Source of the DNA: Symbiodinium sp. CCMP2592
Taxonomy: Eukaryota; Sar; Dinophyceae; Suessiales; Symbiodiniaceae
Assembly: GCA_905221615.1 (NCBI GenBank)
Contig: CAJNDT010005556.1
Span: forward strand, 451,059 to 515,058
Direction: 5' to 3'
Length of the DNA stretch: 64,000 nt
In this document: positions 28,771 to 38,882 of the stretch, piece by piece
Layout: each line of letters starts with the position of its first letter
Numbering within the stretch: the first letter of the stretch is position 1
Program-made: the position numbers and the translations under genes
The notes under the pieces: generated by a model
Databases searched by the model: none
What the model saw: only the letters and a program-made list of their open reading frames with translations
Told to the model about the DNA's origin: nothing

Positions 28771-29165
28771 AAAAAAGTAACAGTTGGAATCGCACTTATA
28801 GTAAAAGTAATGTTCACAGCAACACGAAGCAGGATGATTTTGAGTAGTATTAGTAGTGGTAGTATCAGTACGAATTTTGGTGTCGTCATTCCGAAACACT
28901 GGATACCAAGACTCTCGCAAGCGGCGGGATGCCTTAAGTATGGGCCGTTGAGGCTGTGGATTTCGTGGGCGTCTTGGATTAGGGAAGCATCACAGCCTTT
29001 GCAACCACGTTACTCCGCCTATCCCAACGAAAGGGCGTCTAAAACAAGCCTGAGACGCACATAAAGATGCTACATTGAAATCCACTGGAGTAGGCGAAAT
29101 TCACCGCCGGACCTTGGGGCTCATCGACACGTTTCCGGTGGGGTCACTGGGGAGGGGATTAAGAG

Positions 29166-29360
29166 GTGGGGAATAGGAGAATCCGAATAGGAACCTCTGA
29201 CCGCTTCGGCCGGGGCCGAGGCGAATTATTCACTCAGGCCACTACATTACCAGTGAATGCGAACGATCCTGTCAGCAGACACCTTCGCAAGCCGAGGCAA
29301 GAAGCTACGCCTGCGGAGGAGCTGTCTAAACTCTGCCTCAAAAAACTCAGCACCCTCCGG
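29166..29360 (+). CDS. Candidate exon, basic protein
   Basis: Frame RFGRGRGELFTQATTLPVNA then NDPVSRHLRKPRQEATPAEE and LSKLCLKKLSTLR, ending before GTTTAGGG. The last 40 codons are the most convincing. The Lys/Arg-rich helical end suggests a nucleic-acid or protein contact region but no domain is recognised. Confidence 0.45.
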
Positions 29361-29604
29361 GTTTAGGGTCCTTGTGATGTTCTAGGGCAGGTTAGGGTTC
29401 CTTGCAAGCAAAAGTCCTTACACATGTCCTTGAAGGGGTAAGTTGAAGGGGGAGTGTGGTTCAGGTAAACCCCAGCTCGCTTGGCATTGGAGGGAGCAAG
29501 TGTGTTAAATTGCGTGCACGAGTGGCCCGTGAGACTGCACACCGCATGTTAAACGAGAAATGCAGCCGTGGAGTATTGTGTACACACACACGCAATCGCA
29601 GTCC

Positions 29605-29845
29605 CATGGACTCAGATCACAACCCTGCTTGTTCGAGCACAGTGTATAGCGATTTGTCGCAGGAAGCAGATCGCTTGCATCAGATGGCTCTGCAGTGGGA
29701 GGCTCAGCCGAGCACAGCCGAAGGCTGCAACCGCCGCTCTTGTCGGCGAAAAGCATGCTGCTGCCGGCTGCCCCAAACCGGATTCAGATTCCGAACGCAG
29801 CTTCACTTGCCAAAGCTTGAGCAGTATGAGACCAATCTGACCCCA
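29605..29845 (+). CDS. Coding-like island, frame change inside
   Basis: One frame reads SDLSQEADRLHQMALQWEAQ. Another reads AATAALVGEKHAAAGCPKPD then SDSERSFTCQSLSSMRPI and a stop. Both look real, so a small intron or a frame-disrupting change probably lies between about 29705 and 29725. Confidence 0.35.
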
Positions 29846-29880
29846 GCGAGGTTTCAAACCTCCAAAACCTTGAACAGAAG

Positions 29881-29938
29881 GCTTTCCAAAGTGCCTGAAG
29901 ACTGTGCTCACCTGCAAGAACATCCCAGACCACTTCAA
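29881..29938 (+). CDS. Candidate internal exon
   Basis: After TGAACAGAAG the frame reads FPKCLKTVLTCKNIPDHF and ends AA before GTAATCC. Precise fit of two entry nucleotides, 18 codons and two left over. Confidence 0.5.
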
Positions 29939-30004
29939 GTAATCCATTTCGAAGCTAAAAAGGCTTCGTTGGATGCGACATCATCAATCATCCTCGGCCC
30001 CTCA

Positions 30005-30305
30005 ACCCTAAGCCCTAAGCCTTAAACCGACGGCAAGAGTGCCCGACAACCCCAAAGACCCGAAGCAAGCCAATTGCCGTAAACCCCAAACCTGAGACCC
30101 TAAACCCTGCACTCTGAGACTTGAAACCCAAGTCCTTAAACCTTCACCCTAAACCCTACCCGAAGCCTTAAACCCTATAAACCCTGAGCCCTTAAAAGCA
30201 AACCTAAACCCTACCCGAAACCTTAAACCCTCTAAACCCTGAGCCCTTAAAAGAACACCTAAACCCTAGCCCCGCCCTTTCCCAGGAAACCTTGGAAACC
30301 CTAAC
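30005..30305. repeat. Telomere-type repeat tract
   Basis: CCCTAAGCCCTAAGCC, CCTTAAACCC and a duplicated segment (CTAAACCCTACCCGAA... at about 30150 and 30205). Degenerate. Confidence 0.85.
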
Positions 30306-30319
30306 CGCACGCGGACGAG

Positions 30320-30392
30320 GCGAGAGTTGGAACAGTCCCTGCAGCGGATCCAGCAGCAGCAGCACTCAGAGCTGATGCAGCAGCAGCAGTCG
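30320..30392 (+). CDS. Internal exon, Gln-rich coiled coil
   Basis: Reads RELEQSLQRIQQQQHSELMQ then QQQS before GTCACTGAG. One entry nucleotide and 24 codons. The heptad-like L/I/L spacing with Gln suggests a coiled coil. The string GTCACTGAGCTT at the donor recurs at about 30484 and 30566 inside the following intron. Confidence 0.6.
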
Positions 30393-30429
30393 GTCACTGA
30401 GCTTTCGGCTTAAGGATTCCCTTAATTAA

Positions 30430-31180
30430 GAATGCCTATAGGGGTTCCTTTAAGGGGTCTATGAGCGATCTATGGGGTCTTGGGTCACTGAGCTTAGGGT
30501 TTACAACGTTTAGCTTTTCAGGTTTAATTTTTAGGGCTTATAAGGTTTCAGGTTTATGGTTTAGGGTCACTGAGCTTGGGGTTTGAGTATCCCTTGATTC
30601 AGCAATACCTAGGGTACCTTTAAGGGATCTACAAGGGATCTATAGGGTTAGCCTTCCAAGGTGTATGTCAGTTTATGTAAGGGTTAGGGTTTAGGGTCTA
30701 GGGATCGGACTGCCTGGAAGCAGTAAGTCCCCAATCATGTTAGTATACCATACTATAACTCGACCCTACTCTAACTGCTAGCGCCCCCCCCATGTTAAGG
30801 GTTCAGGGTTTGGGGGGAGTTTTGTGGCACGCGCATCATTGCCAATGAGCTTCGTTTTCGAAAGCGGAATCGTCGAGTTTGGGATTTGGGGGACTCCGCG
30901 TTTTGGCTGTTGTATTGTGGGACCTGAAAATCAGGGTTTGGGTTTCGGGGTTTGCGGACTAGGTTCGGAGCATTGCTGGTGCTAGCTACCGCTTATGATT
31001 TCTGCGCTTGCTGTTTACACCTTGACATGTGGCTTGGCATTTCTGTATTTCGCACAGCTTTGTCTCAATGCCATCGCCAGCCCTGCTATACTAAAGTTTG
31101 CGTGGTTGTAGCAACATCATTGGCACCGTGACTGCCTAGAAAAGCCGTTCTGCTGAGCAACTAAGGCCTTTTCCAAAAGC
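30430..31180. other. Probable intron sequence
   Basis: TTTAGGG-type repeats, GGTTCCTTTAAGGGGTCTA-type repeats and a decayed family F-like piece (about 30720-30797). No exon was convincing. Confidence 0.45.
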
Positions 31181-31276
31181 GAGAGGTGTCGTCAGGCCCG
31201 TTGAATTCCGCAGCGAAGGGTAGTAGCGTGGCGTGTTGGCAATGTTATCGGAACCGCTCGCGAAGCATTACTTTCC

Positions 31277-31345
31277 CTCCTCTCTCTCTCTCTCTCGTTC
31301 TCTCTCCCTCTCTCTCTCTGTGTCCCTCTCACGCGCTCTCTTATA
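31277..31345. repeat. TC microsatellite
   Basis: (TC)n interrupted by TCGT, TCCC and TGTGTCCC. Confidence 0.9.
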
Positions 31346-31877
31346 GACAGAGGTTCGGTTACGGCGCTTACAGGATGGGCTGCATCCAAGACTCTAACCC
31401 CCTTCCCGTATGACCCGACATGACAAGCAAAAAGTACCATCCACGGCAAGGTCCACTTTGTTGGCAATCAGAAGTATCGGCAAGTTCCGAGCGTCCCTGA
31501 CCTCGAAGCCAGCAATCCTAAACCCAAACTGCAAACCCTGAAGCATAATTCCCAGACCTCTGGAGAAGGAATACACTGAACCCTTACTAAATTTCCATCA
31601 GAAAGTTGGCAGCCCAAATGCAGACTCCACGATGATTACTTTTAATTGTAGTATGATCGTTTATTTAAGAAGGGCCCCCTCCCCCTCCACTTACGACCCC
31701 TTTCCAACAGAAAAGACACGACCCTCAGCCCTAAACCCTGCCTATAGTCTCCATTGTAGTGCCTTCTTGGTTTAACCAATCATATATTAAGGATCCTATA
31801 AGGTGACCCCAAGCAGGACTACAATGAAGACCATAGGCAAACCCTCAACTTTGAGACAACCCCCATTTCGGAGGCAG

Positions 31878-31980
31878 AGCCGCCTCGATGACGTTGCTAA
31901 GGAGGCAGACCTCTACGGCTCGGAATGGGGAGTTCGACTTCGGGCAGATACAGTAGCCGACGATCGTCGCTGTGATCTTG
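31878..31980 (+). CDS. Internal exon (chain 5, exon 1)
   Basis: After CGGAGGCAG the frame reads SRLDDVAKEADLYGSEWGVR then LRADTVADDRRCDL, ending G before GTTTATTT. It joins in phase to 32107 over a 126-nt intron. Acidic, with good codon composition. Unknown family. Confidence 0.65.
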
Positions 31981-32106
31981 GTTTATTTAGGGGTTATGGT
32001 CTTTTCTGGTTTCTGAGAAAGGTGCATCGTATAAGGGGTCTACAGGTAAGGTTCTGGGGCTTAGGGCCAGTGGTCTTCCACTGCGCTTCTTTTGTGCACG
32101 CTGCAG

Positions 32107-32193
32107 CCCTGGCGGTGCGTGGCCTCGTGCAGGTTGCCGAGCTGGTGTCGCAAGTGTCGCTGGTCGTGGAGAAGCCTGGGAAGGAGCTGCCCT
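32107..32193 (+). CDS. Internal exon (chain 5, exon 2)
   Basis: After CACGCTGCAG the joined frame reads ALAVRGLVQVAELVSQVSLV then VEKPGKELP, ending T before GTACCC. The hydrophobic pattern suggests a buried helix or heptad segment. The next exon was not found with matching phase. Confidence 0.65.
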
Positions 32194-32238
32194 GTACCCT
32201 CAAACCCTAAACCCCTAAACCACCAAAGCCCCAAAACT

Positions 32239-32330
32239 TCAGTGCCTCTGCTGCGGCATCTTCCAGCTTGCGATACCTAAGACCGTCTTCTCATTCGCGT
32301 GTTCACGGCGCTCAACCGTAAACTGCAACG
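32239..32330 (+). CDS. Weak candidate exon
   Basis: After AAACTTCAG the frame reads CLCCGIFQLAIPKTVFSFAC then SRRST before GTAAAC. Another frame (LPLLRHLPACDT) fits the phase left by 32193 but stops early. Confidence 0.3.
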
Positions 32331-32435
32331 GGATTGTGGCTCCGGCCTGAAAGGCCAAGATGTCTTGAAACTCTGCAGCCTAAGCCGTAGCCGAATCCCC
32401 AAACGCTTAGCCCTAAACTTGTCCTAGACCCTGAG

Positions 32436-32512
32436 CCGCCGACCCCAAACCCTAAACCCCAAACCCCAAACCCTAAACCCTAAACCCCAAACCCTAAACC
32501 CTATAAACACTG
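32436..32512. repeat. Telomere-type repeat tract
   Basis: CCCCAAACCCTAAAC units in tandem, ending 4 bp before a splice acceptor (CTGTCAG). Confidence 0.9.
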
Positions 32513-32516
32513 TCAG

Positions 32517-32608
32517 GAACAGCCTTCCACCCATCCAGCAGAGTTGGACAAGATTCTGGAGCGGGCAGCAGAAATCCAGCAGACTTCCAGGCAAAGGATT
32601 CAGAGTTT
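32517..32608 (+). CDS. Candidate internal exon, helical
   Basis: After CACTGTCAG the frame reads EQPSTHPAELDKILERAAEI then QQTSRQRIQ. The helix ELDKILERAAEIQQ fits a coiled coil. Donor unclear; GCAAAG after TTCCAG could be a GC donor. Confidence 0.5.
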
Positions 32609-33227
32609 GGGCTCTTCAAGGGTTTTTCTGAGAATCCCCAAAGCTTAAACCGGAAATCCTAAACTAAGAAGCATGATTTCTGGAGGGTTTCATAGGAGTT
32701 TGGGGGCTGTACAAATGCGCATATTCCGAGATGCCTAGATTTCGTAGTTCAGGGTCTGGGGTTTCGGGATTATCGGGCAGGAAGGGTTGTATAGGGTCTG
32801 TAAAGCTTGTGGGGTTCACCGGGTTTAATTACAGGGTTCAGGCCATAAGGTCCTTTATGGTTTGGGGCTTTGAGGCCGTCGGTCTTGGTGAGATCGGGAC
32901 TGACCAAGATCTGAGCATACTATAGATGCCTGGCTACCAACATCATTCCTTGGGGTTCCTGAGTGTAAATCAAACTTGTGCATAAGACCCACAAATGCCA
33001 CAAAACCCGTACTTCCAAGCCAGGGAGTATCATGGGCTAGATGCGCTGTGTGGTGTGCTTTCCGAGCTAAGGGAAGTTGAAGGTGCCCCTAAACCCCCTG
33101 AACACTGAATGCATGCAAAGCAACGGTGCCCTACTCACAAAAGCCGTGGACTCGCGAATCACGAGCTTTTACTGCTCGCCAAAAGCATGGAAACCCCTCT
33201 CCACACAGCACCAAACCCCAGACTGTA

Positions 33228-33320
33228 GGGGCCTTAACAACAACCCACACCATCCTTGGGGTTCCTTTCTGTACTTATAGTATACTATACCCCAGAACCC
33301 GATTCTAATTATTAAGGCCT

Positions 33321-33356
<36 letters not shown>
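33228..33356. mobile_element. Family F element (copy 4) with TA microsatellite at its right end
   Basis: GGGGCCTTAACAACAACCC faces GATTCTAATTATTAAGGCC. A (TA)n of about 32 bp directly follows the right end, as if the terminal AT-rich end had expanded. Confidence 0.6.
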
Positions 33357-33358
<2 letters not shown>

Positions 33359-33564
33359 CCCCGATCTCGGTGAGCACATACCCTCCACCCCAACCCACGA
33401 AACCCTAGCGTGAAACATGCCAAAAGCCGATCTCCTTGAAACCTGCGCCCTCTACTCCACTCGCGATCGCACAGTATAGGGGCCTTTTGAGGGCTTGGGT
33501 TATATATTCTACCTAAGCGGAACACCAAAATCGTACAATTTTGTAGTTATAGCGGCCCCACATG

Positions 33565-33652
33565 GGAGTTTCCCGCAAATTAGGGATCACCGCAATAAGG
33601 ACCCTGCTATTTAGGGTACTATGGTAGGGTATCCTACTATGTTCGGAAACCC
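33565..33652. mobile_element. Short inverted-repeat element, family G (copy 2, diverged)
   Basis: TGGGAGTTTCCCGCAAATTA faces ATGTTCGGAAACCCCGACA. The interior GGGTACTATGGTAGGGTATCC is partly palindromic. Confidence 0.55.
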
Positions 33653-33683
33653 CGACATCACCCTCAAATGGCCGTGCTTCCAG

Positions 33684-33723
33684 GCTTTCCGATCAGGACC
33701 TGGAGGGCGGGCTCCTCACAGGG
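33684..33723 (+). CDS. Candidate internal exon (small)
   Basis: After TGCTTCCAG the frame reads LSDQDLEGGLLTG before GTGTAAGG. TTTAGGG-type repeats start right after the donor. Confidence 0.4.
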
Positions 33724-33726
33724 GTG

Positions 33727-33792
33727 TAAGGGTTTAGGGTTTGAGGTTTAGGGTTTAGGGTTTAAGGTGTAGGGTTTAGGGTGTAGGGCTTG
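33727..33792. repeat. Telomere-type repeat, TTTAGGG orientation
   Basis: GGGTTTAGGGTTTAAGGTGTAGG-like units (shorter than 10 bp each), beginning within 4 bp of a splice donor. Confidence 0.85.
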
Positions 33793-34378
33793 CAGGTTTC
33801 AGGGGTCTGATTTCAGGACTGCTTAAGGCTCTGAGGCGGTGGTTAAGGCCCTTTGAGGTCGAAGTGCAGACATTTGGGTATTGGTTTCGCTTCCCTCTAA
33901 ACCCTAAACTCTCAATTTTGGCCTTTACTTTTATGAGGGTCTTGTTGGGGTCTAGAAGGCCATGGGGTCGGAGATTGTCGAGTTCGAGGTTTAGGTGTTG
34001 CGCATGATGATCTTAGAGGAGTCATCTACTCTCGAGACCCCAACAAGGGCCTGCGTGTTCAAATTAAGCCTACGTAGATGTTACGTCCTCGGTAATGCCA
34101 GACTCGCCACAAGCGCCGGGCATGATCAATCAGTTGTTGTTTGTATTCGGGGCCTCCCTTCCCGGAACAGAAAACTCCTGAATCCTAAACCTCAAGCCTG
34201 AAAACTTCTTACTTCTTGCCTTACATAAAGGAACCTTGTAGCTGCAAAATCCCAATCCTGAAAACTAAATCCTGAACCCTAAACCTTCCCTGCTCGCCCA
34301 AAGGGGCTTTCGTAACGCACGCTGCAGATCGAAAAGGAGCCCTTAGAAATGAAACAAAAGCCTTCCCTGAACATCCAG

Positions 34379-34511
34379 GCAGCAACTGGCCTTTTCAAGA
34401 GCTGAAGCTGATCCGGGACCGAGTCTCTTCGACTTCGGATCGATGGTTTACCTGGGCCGTAGAAAACCGACGCTGTTTGGGATGTCCTATGATGGTTTCC
34501 TTATTATATGG
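34379..34511 (+). CDS. Internal exon before family B element
   Basis: After ACATCCAG the frame reads QQLAFSRAEADPGPSLFDFG then SMVYLGRRKPTLFGMSYDGF and LIIW, ending in phase 0 before GTGGCTGTC. Exact fit of one entry nucleotide plus 44 codons. As at 4111, a TGG codon is followed by the element's GT. One of the longest clean exons. Family unknown. Confidence 0.65.
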
Positions 34512-34609
34512 GTGGCTGTCAAAATTATGGTCCCTTTTTGCGTACCCTAAATAATAGGTGCCGTCTTACAATAGGGACCCAAAAAGGGACCATAATTTTG
34601 ACAACCACC
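34510..34609. mobile_element. Family B element (copy 4) supplying a splice donor
   Basis: GGGTGGCTGTCAAAATTATG faces CATAATTTTGACAACCACCC. It is flanked by ATAT on both sides. ATATAAG after the right end may be the acceptor. Confidence 0.85.
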
Positions 34610-34739
34610 CATATAAGTCCTTAAGAAGGTATGTTGTTTAGCATAAGTAAGGTAGGGTCGGTGAGTAGCCCCTCATATTGCCCATACTGACATGTTCCCC
34701 AACTCGATTCTAATTGTACAGGCGCCTGTAGTACGTGGA

Positions 34740-34945
34740 AATCGCTCTTTTGCATGTGGCTGGGCCATCCTGCGGTGTTCATGCACCATCATGTTGTTTT
34801 GATTGCGGTTTTCACCAGTGCCTTGGTTTTCATGATCGTAGTGTCACTTACTATTGCTTATGAAATCATCATCCTAGACGGTCCATCAACATTTCCTGTA
34901 CCAGATGCTACTACTGTGAAGGAAGGCGAGAACATATTATCGTGA
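34740..34945 (+). CDS. Weak hydrophobic open frame
   Basis: 63 codons with one long hydrophobic stretch (VFTSALVFMIVVSLTIAYEI) that would span a membrane. No splice or start support; similar GTCATCATC-like DNA elsewhere gives hydrophobic frames by chance. Confidence 0.2.
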
Positions 34946-34975
34946 TCGTGTTGCCTTTGAAACTTGATACTGCAG

Positions 34976-35009
34976 GGCAGTTTGCGAACCATCTCGGCAT
35001 GTGGCCACT
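34976..35009 (+). CDS. Candidate micro-exon
   Basis: 34 nt bounded by GATACTGCAG and GTACACCC. Reads QFANHLGMWP. Too short to be certain. Confidence 0.4.
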
Positions 35010-35415
35010 GTACACCCTAAATCCTTGAGCCCTTGTCCGGTCTTTGTCCCTTCCCAGACTGCCCAAAGCAACAACGAGCAAACTCGCGACCCCAAAATGC
35101 TCGTAGGTTCGGGTTAACGGTTCAAGCAGCTATTCTTGAACTGCAGACTGTCTGCGCCCCAAAGCCTACACATTTGCAAATTCAAACACTCCAACACACA
35201 AGCCCCGTTCTGCACTTGCGTCTCAGGTCTCTGATTTCCGATCCAGCTCCGGGTTCAGCTTCAAGCCTACAAAACCTAATCAAACCCTACAAGACCCCAT
35301 AACACCCTATTGCACGACCCTATAGAACCCGGTAAAACCTTTTACAAACCTTTAGAACCTTACATAACCCTCTAAAACCCCACAGAACCCTTATAAAACC
35401 TGAATCCCGGAGAAG

Positions 35416-35474
35416 CAGCACTCCTGACTCTCACCACGAAGACTCGGAGCTGTGGCCCCAGAATCCGATGCCCC
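35416..35474 (+). CDS. Candidate internal exon
   Basis: After CCGGAGAAG the frame reads STPDSHHEDSELWPQNPMP and ends C before GTAGTG. Acidic, His/Pro-rich. Confidence 0.55.
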
Positions 35475-35679
35475 GTAGTGCTAAAGACCTAAACCCCAAA
35501 CCAAAACCCGAATAGAACCCTTGAAGGCATTCCCATGAATCCCTTATAACAGCCTTATAAGAAGAGCCCTTAAAGGGATCCCTTTCGATCCCTTGTAGGA
35601 GAGCCCTGAACCCTAAACCCTACACTCAGACTAGAGCCCTTAAAGGGATTTCCAGGGATCTCTTGCAACACTCTTCAAG

Positions 35680-35783
35680 GAAAGCCCTGGCGCAGGAATT
35701 GGTGACGCGCCTCGAGAAATGGAAGAGTTGTGAGGCCTCCGCGAAGCAGGCAATCGGGAAAAGGGCCGAAAAAGGCTTCACGG
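35680..35783 (+). CDS. Internal exon, charged helix
   Basis: After ACTCTTCAAG the frame reads KALAQELVTRLEKWKSCEAS then AKQAIGKRAEKGFT before GTCAGGGG. Strong helical, Lys/Glu-rich composition. Confidence 0.6.
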
Positions 35784-36794
35784 GTCAGGGGTTTCGGGGT
35801 TTTGGCGCTTGTTGGGTTTTGGGGTTTAGGGGCTTAGGGGTTTTGGGGTCTGGGGTTTAGTTCTTCAGACCTTTAGAGTTTAGATGGGCTGAGTGGTTGG
35901 GTTGGGGCTTAGGGGCTTAGGGTTTGTGGGTATAGGTTTTCCCTTAAACTCCCAGCCCCAAAGCCCGAAGCCCCTATGAACCCTGAAGAGTTGTAGGTAA
36001 GTAGACCATGATTAGATTGCTTTTAAAGACAGCCCTACAGCCCTGTAAGATTCGGGATAAGTTTAGAGCTTATGGGTTGTTAGGGTTTGGGACTTCAGGG
36101 TCCAGGGTTTAGGGCTTTGGGTTTATGGTTTAGGGCTTTGGGGCTTTGGCGGTGGGGATTAAACTGCAGGGTGTTTAGACCAATTCGTGGTTAAGGGCTT
36201 GTGGCTTAAGCTTCAGGGTGATTCTACTTATGAGTTGCCGACGAAGTCTGTCCTGTTATTCATTATTCCTCCTTCTTTGCTGTTGTCTTGAACTGTAAGG
36301 TGATGGTCATGGCCAAGATGATGGCAATGATGATGGCGTCACTGATGATGCTGCGCGTGATGAAGCGTAAGACGATGACGGTTACTATAGTCGGGACGAG
36401 GATGGTGCTGACTTGCTAGTTTGCAATGACACGTGCTGCTGTCTTATTTGTGTTTGCACTCGTGCGTTGACATTCGTCCTTTCCGGCGGCGACTTGGCAG
36501 GTTCAGGTGATGGCAAAGAAGAAGCTTGAGATGATTCTCGTGTGCTTTTCTAGTCCAGAACACTAACTGATAACACCCAGAAGATGGAGCCCATAGACTC
36601 CAACTCCCAGCCCGAGCTCCCCCAATCCAAACTCCCTTCAATCCCTAAACCCGAACACCTGAACTTGAAACCGGAATCCTAGACCCCATGCCCTACACCC
36701 GAACCGGAACCGAAGGCCTACACCCCAAACTTGAACCCGGAACTTCAACCTCCAAACCGGAACCCCGAACCTGAAGCCAAATACCAAATTGCAG

Positions 36795-36844
36795 CAGGCC
36801 ATGGGTGCTCAGAGCCCAAAGCCCGGGGCTCAGTCGGTTCGAGG
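36795..36844 (+). CDS. Candidate internal exon (small)
   Basis: After AAATTGCAG the frame reads QAMGAQSPKPGAQSVR before GGTTTGG. Confidence 0.4.
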
Positions 36845-36879
36845 GTTTGGTTGTAGGGTTTCGTAGGGTTGAGGTTTAG

Positions 36880-37128
36880 TGCACGTTCCACCCCCTCAAC
36901 GAAGTGATGAGGGTTCGGCGCATGAGCTGCAACGCCATCCCCAATTTCAATCCTCGGACTGGTTCAGGTGTCTCTGGCCACATGTCCAGGGAAGGAGGCG
37001 GCAAGTTCATCCTCGACCTTGGCGTCCGCCGCCTCCACCGACATCCCTCCTGCGACGCAGGACGCTGTGCCAACAGATTCAAGACGGAAGCATCTTGGCA
37101 CATGCTTCCAAGATGACAATGACCGTGC
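36880..37128 (+). CDS. Coding-like island with overlapping frames
   Basis: Two frames read like protein: NEVMRVRRMSCNAIPNFNPR then TGSGVSGHMSREGGGKFILD at the left, and SSTLASAASTDIPPATQDAV then PTDSRRKHLGTCFQDDNDRA at the right, ending GC before GTAACC. Probably two exons or a gene with a frame-breaking change. The minus-strand 131-aa frame is a shadow. Confidence 0.4.
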
Positions 37129-37183
37129 GTAACCTGCAGACGCAGATCGCCAACATCAGGCCGCATGAGCCTGAAGCGTCTAG

Positions 37184-37393
37184 CTGGTCCACGGAGGCAA
37201 AGGGCGCGCACAGGGCAGTGATACTCAGTCCCCACATAAGGAAATCCCGTCATCAGTGTCATCATCTCCAAGCGACGACCGCGGGACCAAGCAAAGCCCC
37301 AAGCGCAAGATTCTCATGATGACTCGGACCACTGACGAGTCTGAGGAGTTGGAGGGCGTGGTGTGCCGATCCCAATGGGACGACGCAAAATGA
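37184..37393 (+). CDS. Candidate exon with stop, Ser-rich and basic
   Basis: After AGCGTCTAG the frame reads GSDTQSPHKEIPSSVSSSPS then DDRGTKQSPKRKILMMTRTT and DESEELEGVVCRSQWDDAK, ending TGA at 37391. KRK flanked by Ser/Pro resembles a nuclear localisation or phosphorylation segment. It may be the end of a gene or followed by the exon at 37411. Confidence 0.5.
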   Translation: MVHGGKGRAQGSDTQSPHKEIPSSVSSSPSDDRGTKQSPKRKILMMTRTTDESEELEGVVCRSQWDDAK

Positions 37394-37410
37394 GGAGATC
37401 TTTAGTTTAG

Positions 37411-37525
37411 TGAGCTGAAGAAGCTTCAGGTTATTCTCAAAGAGAAAGGCCTCGAGCTTTCGTATGAGAATTTGACACAAGACAATCCTCATGAGCATAT
37501 GTCACGCGCATGTGCGTCCACGTAG
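37411..37525 (+). CDS. Candidate last exon
   Basis: After TTTAGTTTAG the frame reads ELKKLQVILKEKGLELSYEN then LTQDNPHEHMSRACAST and TAG. A lysine/leucine-rich helix. Confidence 0.45.
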
Positions 37526-38130
37526 TCTGCCATGTCACTCACGTGTGTTGCAGCAGAGCCCGCCCGGAGTAAATCATGCTTGTTCTGACATGTCACATGT
37601 ATCGCTGCAGGGCCCAGAAAAGTAAACTATGCTTATCTTCACACGCCACAACAGTCCTGTCTCTGCTTTAAAGCCCCAGAGAAGGATTTCAGGGGCCCCG
37701 GTCGTTTGTAGCGAGGTTTAGCGTTATCTTTATACAGGGTAAAGGTGGCCTTTTCGAATCAGCTGCGTGGACCTTCCGGTCCCGGGAAGGCCCCTTGCAG
37801 TGGCCGTCTTCGGTCCGCAAGCTGCAAGTTTCTTCCGGTCAGCCTGCTGTTGTCGACCCCATCGTTACGGTCTTCAGTTTAGGGTTCTGTTATGTTGGGT
37901 TGGTATTTAGTGTTACTGTTTAAAGTTTAGGGGACTACGGGATCCCGGCGGTACGTGCATAGCACTGACCACGATGTGGCTTTTGTCGATTCACGGATCC
38001 AAGCTTGTTGCAAGCTACGAACTAGGGGTGTTGGTTGCGCAACTACGGTCTAAAGTCTTACGGTTGAAAGCTTAATTATCTAGCTACACGTATGTTGGAG
38101 GATACTTCTGGCATGGAGCTTAGAATCCGG
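37526..38130. other. Region without a supported gene
   Basis: Contains two related stretches (GTGTTGCAGCAGAGCCCG and ATCGCTGCAGGGCCCAG followed by GAGTAAATCATGCTTGTTCT / AAAGTAAACTATGCTTATCT), i.e. a diverged direct duplication of about 60 bp at 37540-37640. May be 3' untranslated or intergenic. Confidence 0.4.
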
Positions 38131-38134
38131 AGAT

Positions 38135-38443
38135 TTGTGGTTAACAGATCTACTAAAACTTAAACCCAAACCCGAAACTTTGCAATGTGCCTGGATGCAT
38201 CATAAGCTGGGAACCCAAGCCGGAAGGTTTGAATATCAATACAATGGATGCTTGAACCTTACAAGGACACACAGGACATGTTTTGATTTGCCCATTTGTC
38301 GGCAACTTACAAGACTTTGTGAGGAATGCAGACTCTTGATGAATAGACTGAATAAGCCATGTTCTCGTTATGATGATCAGGCTGAAAAGCGGGATGTGCA
38401 TATTGAAGCCCCTTATACTCCCTACAGAAGTGGGGGGTGTTAA
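38135..38443 (+). CDS. Uncertain open frame, Cys-rich
   Basis: A 102-codon frame containing CFDLPICRQLTRLCEECRLL. The Cys spacing is suggestive but matches no finger I recognise, and splice context is missing. Confidence 0.3.
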   Translation: MWLTDLLKLKPKPETLQCAWMHHKLGTQAGRFEYQYNGCLNLTRTHRTCFDLPICRQLTRLCEECRLLMNRLNKPCSRYDDQAEKRDVHIEAPYTPYRSGGC

Positions 38444-38535
38444 TCGCATCATTCCCAAAGTCGACGGACGAACAGATAATTGATGTTACCGTTTATGAGT
38501 GCTGAATTTCCAACCCTGCAACCCAGATTTTCAAG

Positions 38536-38643
38536 CCTAAAGAGCTCAATGCTAAGCTTGAATGCGCCAAGCCCGAGTCTTTTGGCGAGGCAAGATCCTT
38601 CCCTCAACGAGGCAGGGTGCTGAGCTCCCGCCCTGTTTCTCAG
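38536..38643 (+). CDS. Internal exon
   Basis: From an AAG acceptor the frame is exactly 36 codons: PKELNAKLECAKPESFGEAR then SFPQRGRVLSSRPVSQ before GTTTAG. Protein-like throughout. Family unknown. Confidence 0.6.
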
Positions 38644-38882
38644 GTTTAGATTCGAGCGAAACCTTTAAAGAATGATGATACAACCCTTTGATCAAGAAGT
38701 GTTTACAAAACCCTAAGAAACTTCCAAGCCTTAGCTGTTGATCCACATGTGGTCACCATCCTGAAGCCCCGAAACCTGCAAGCCTTTAAGAACACAAATA
38801 AAAGCCGCTACAATCATGGAACCTTTTGAAGAACCCGTAAACAATCCCTCCCGGAACCCTTGAGAATCCTGTAACCGGTAAG

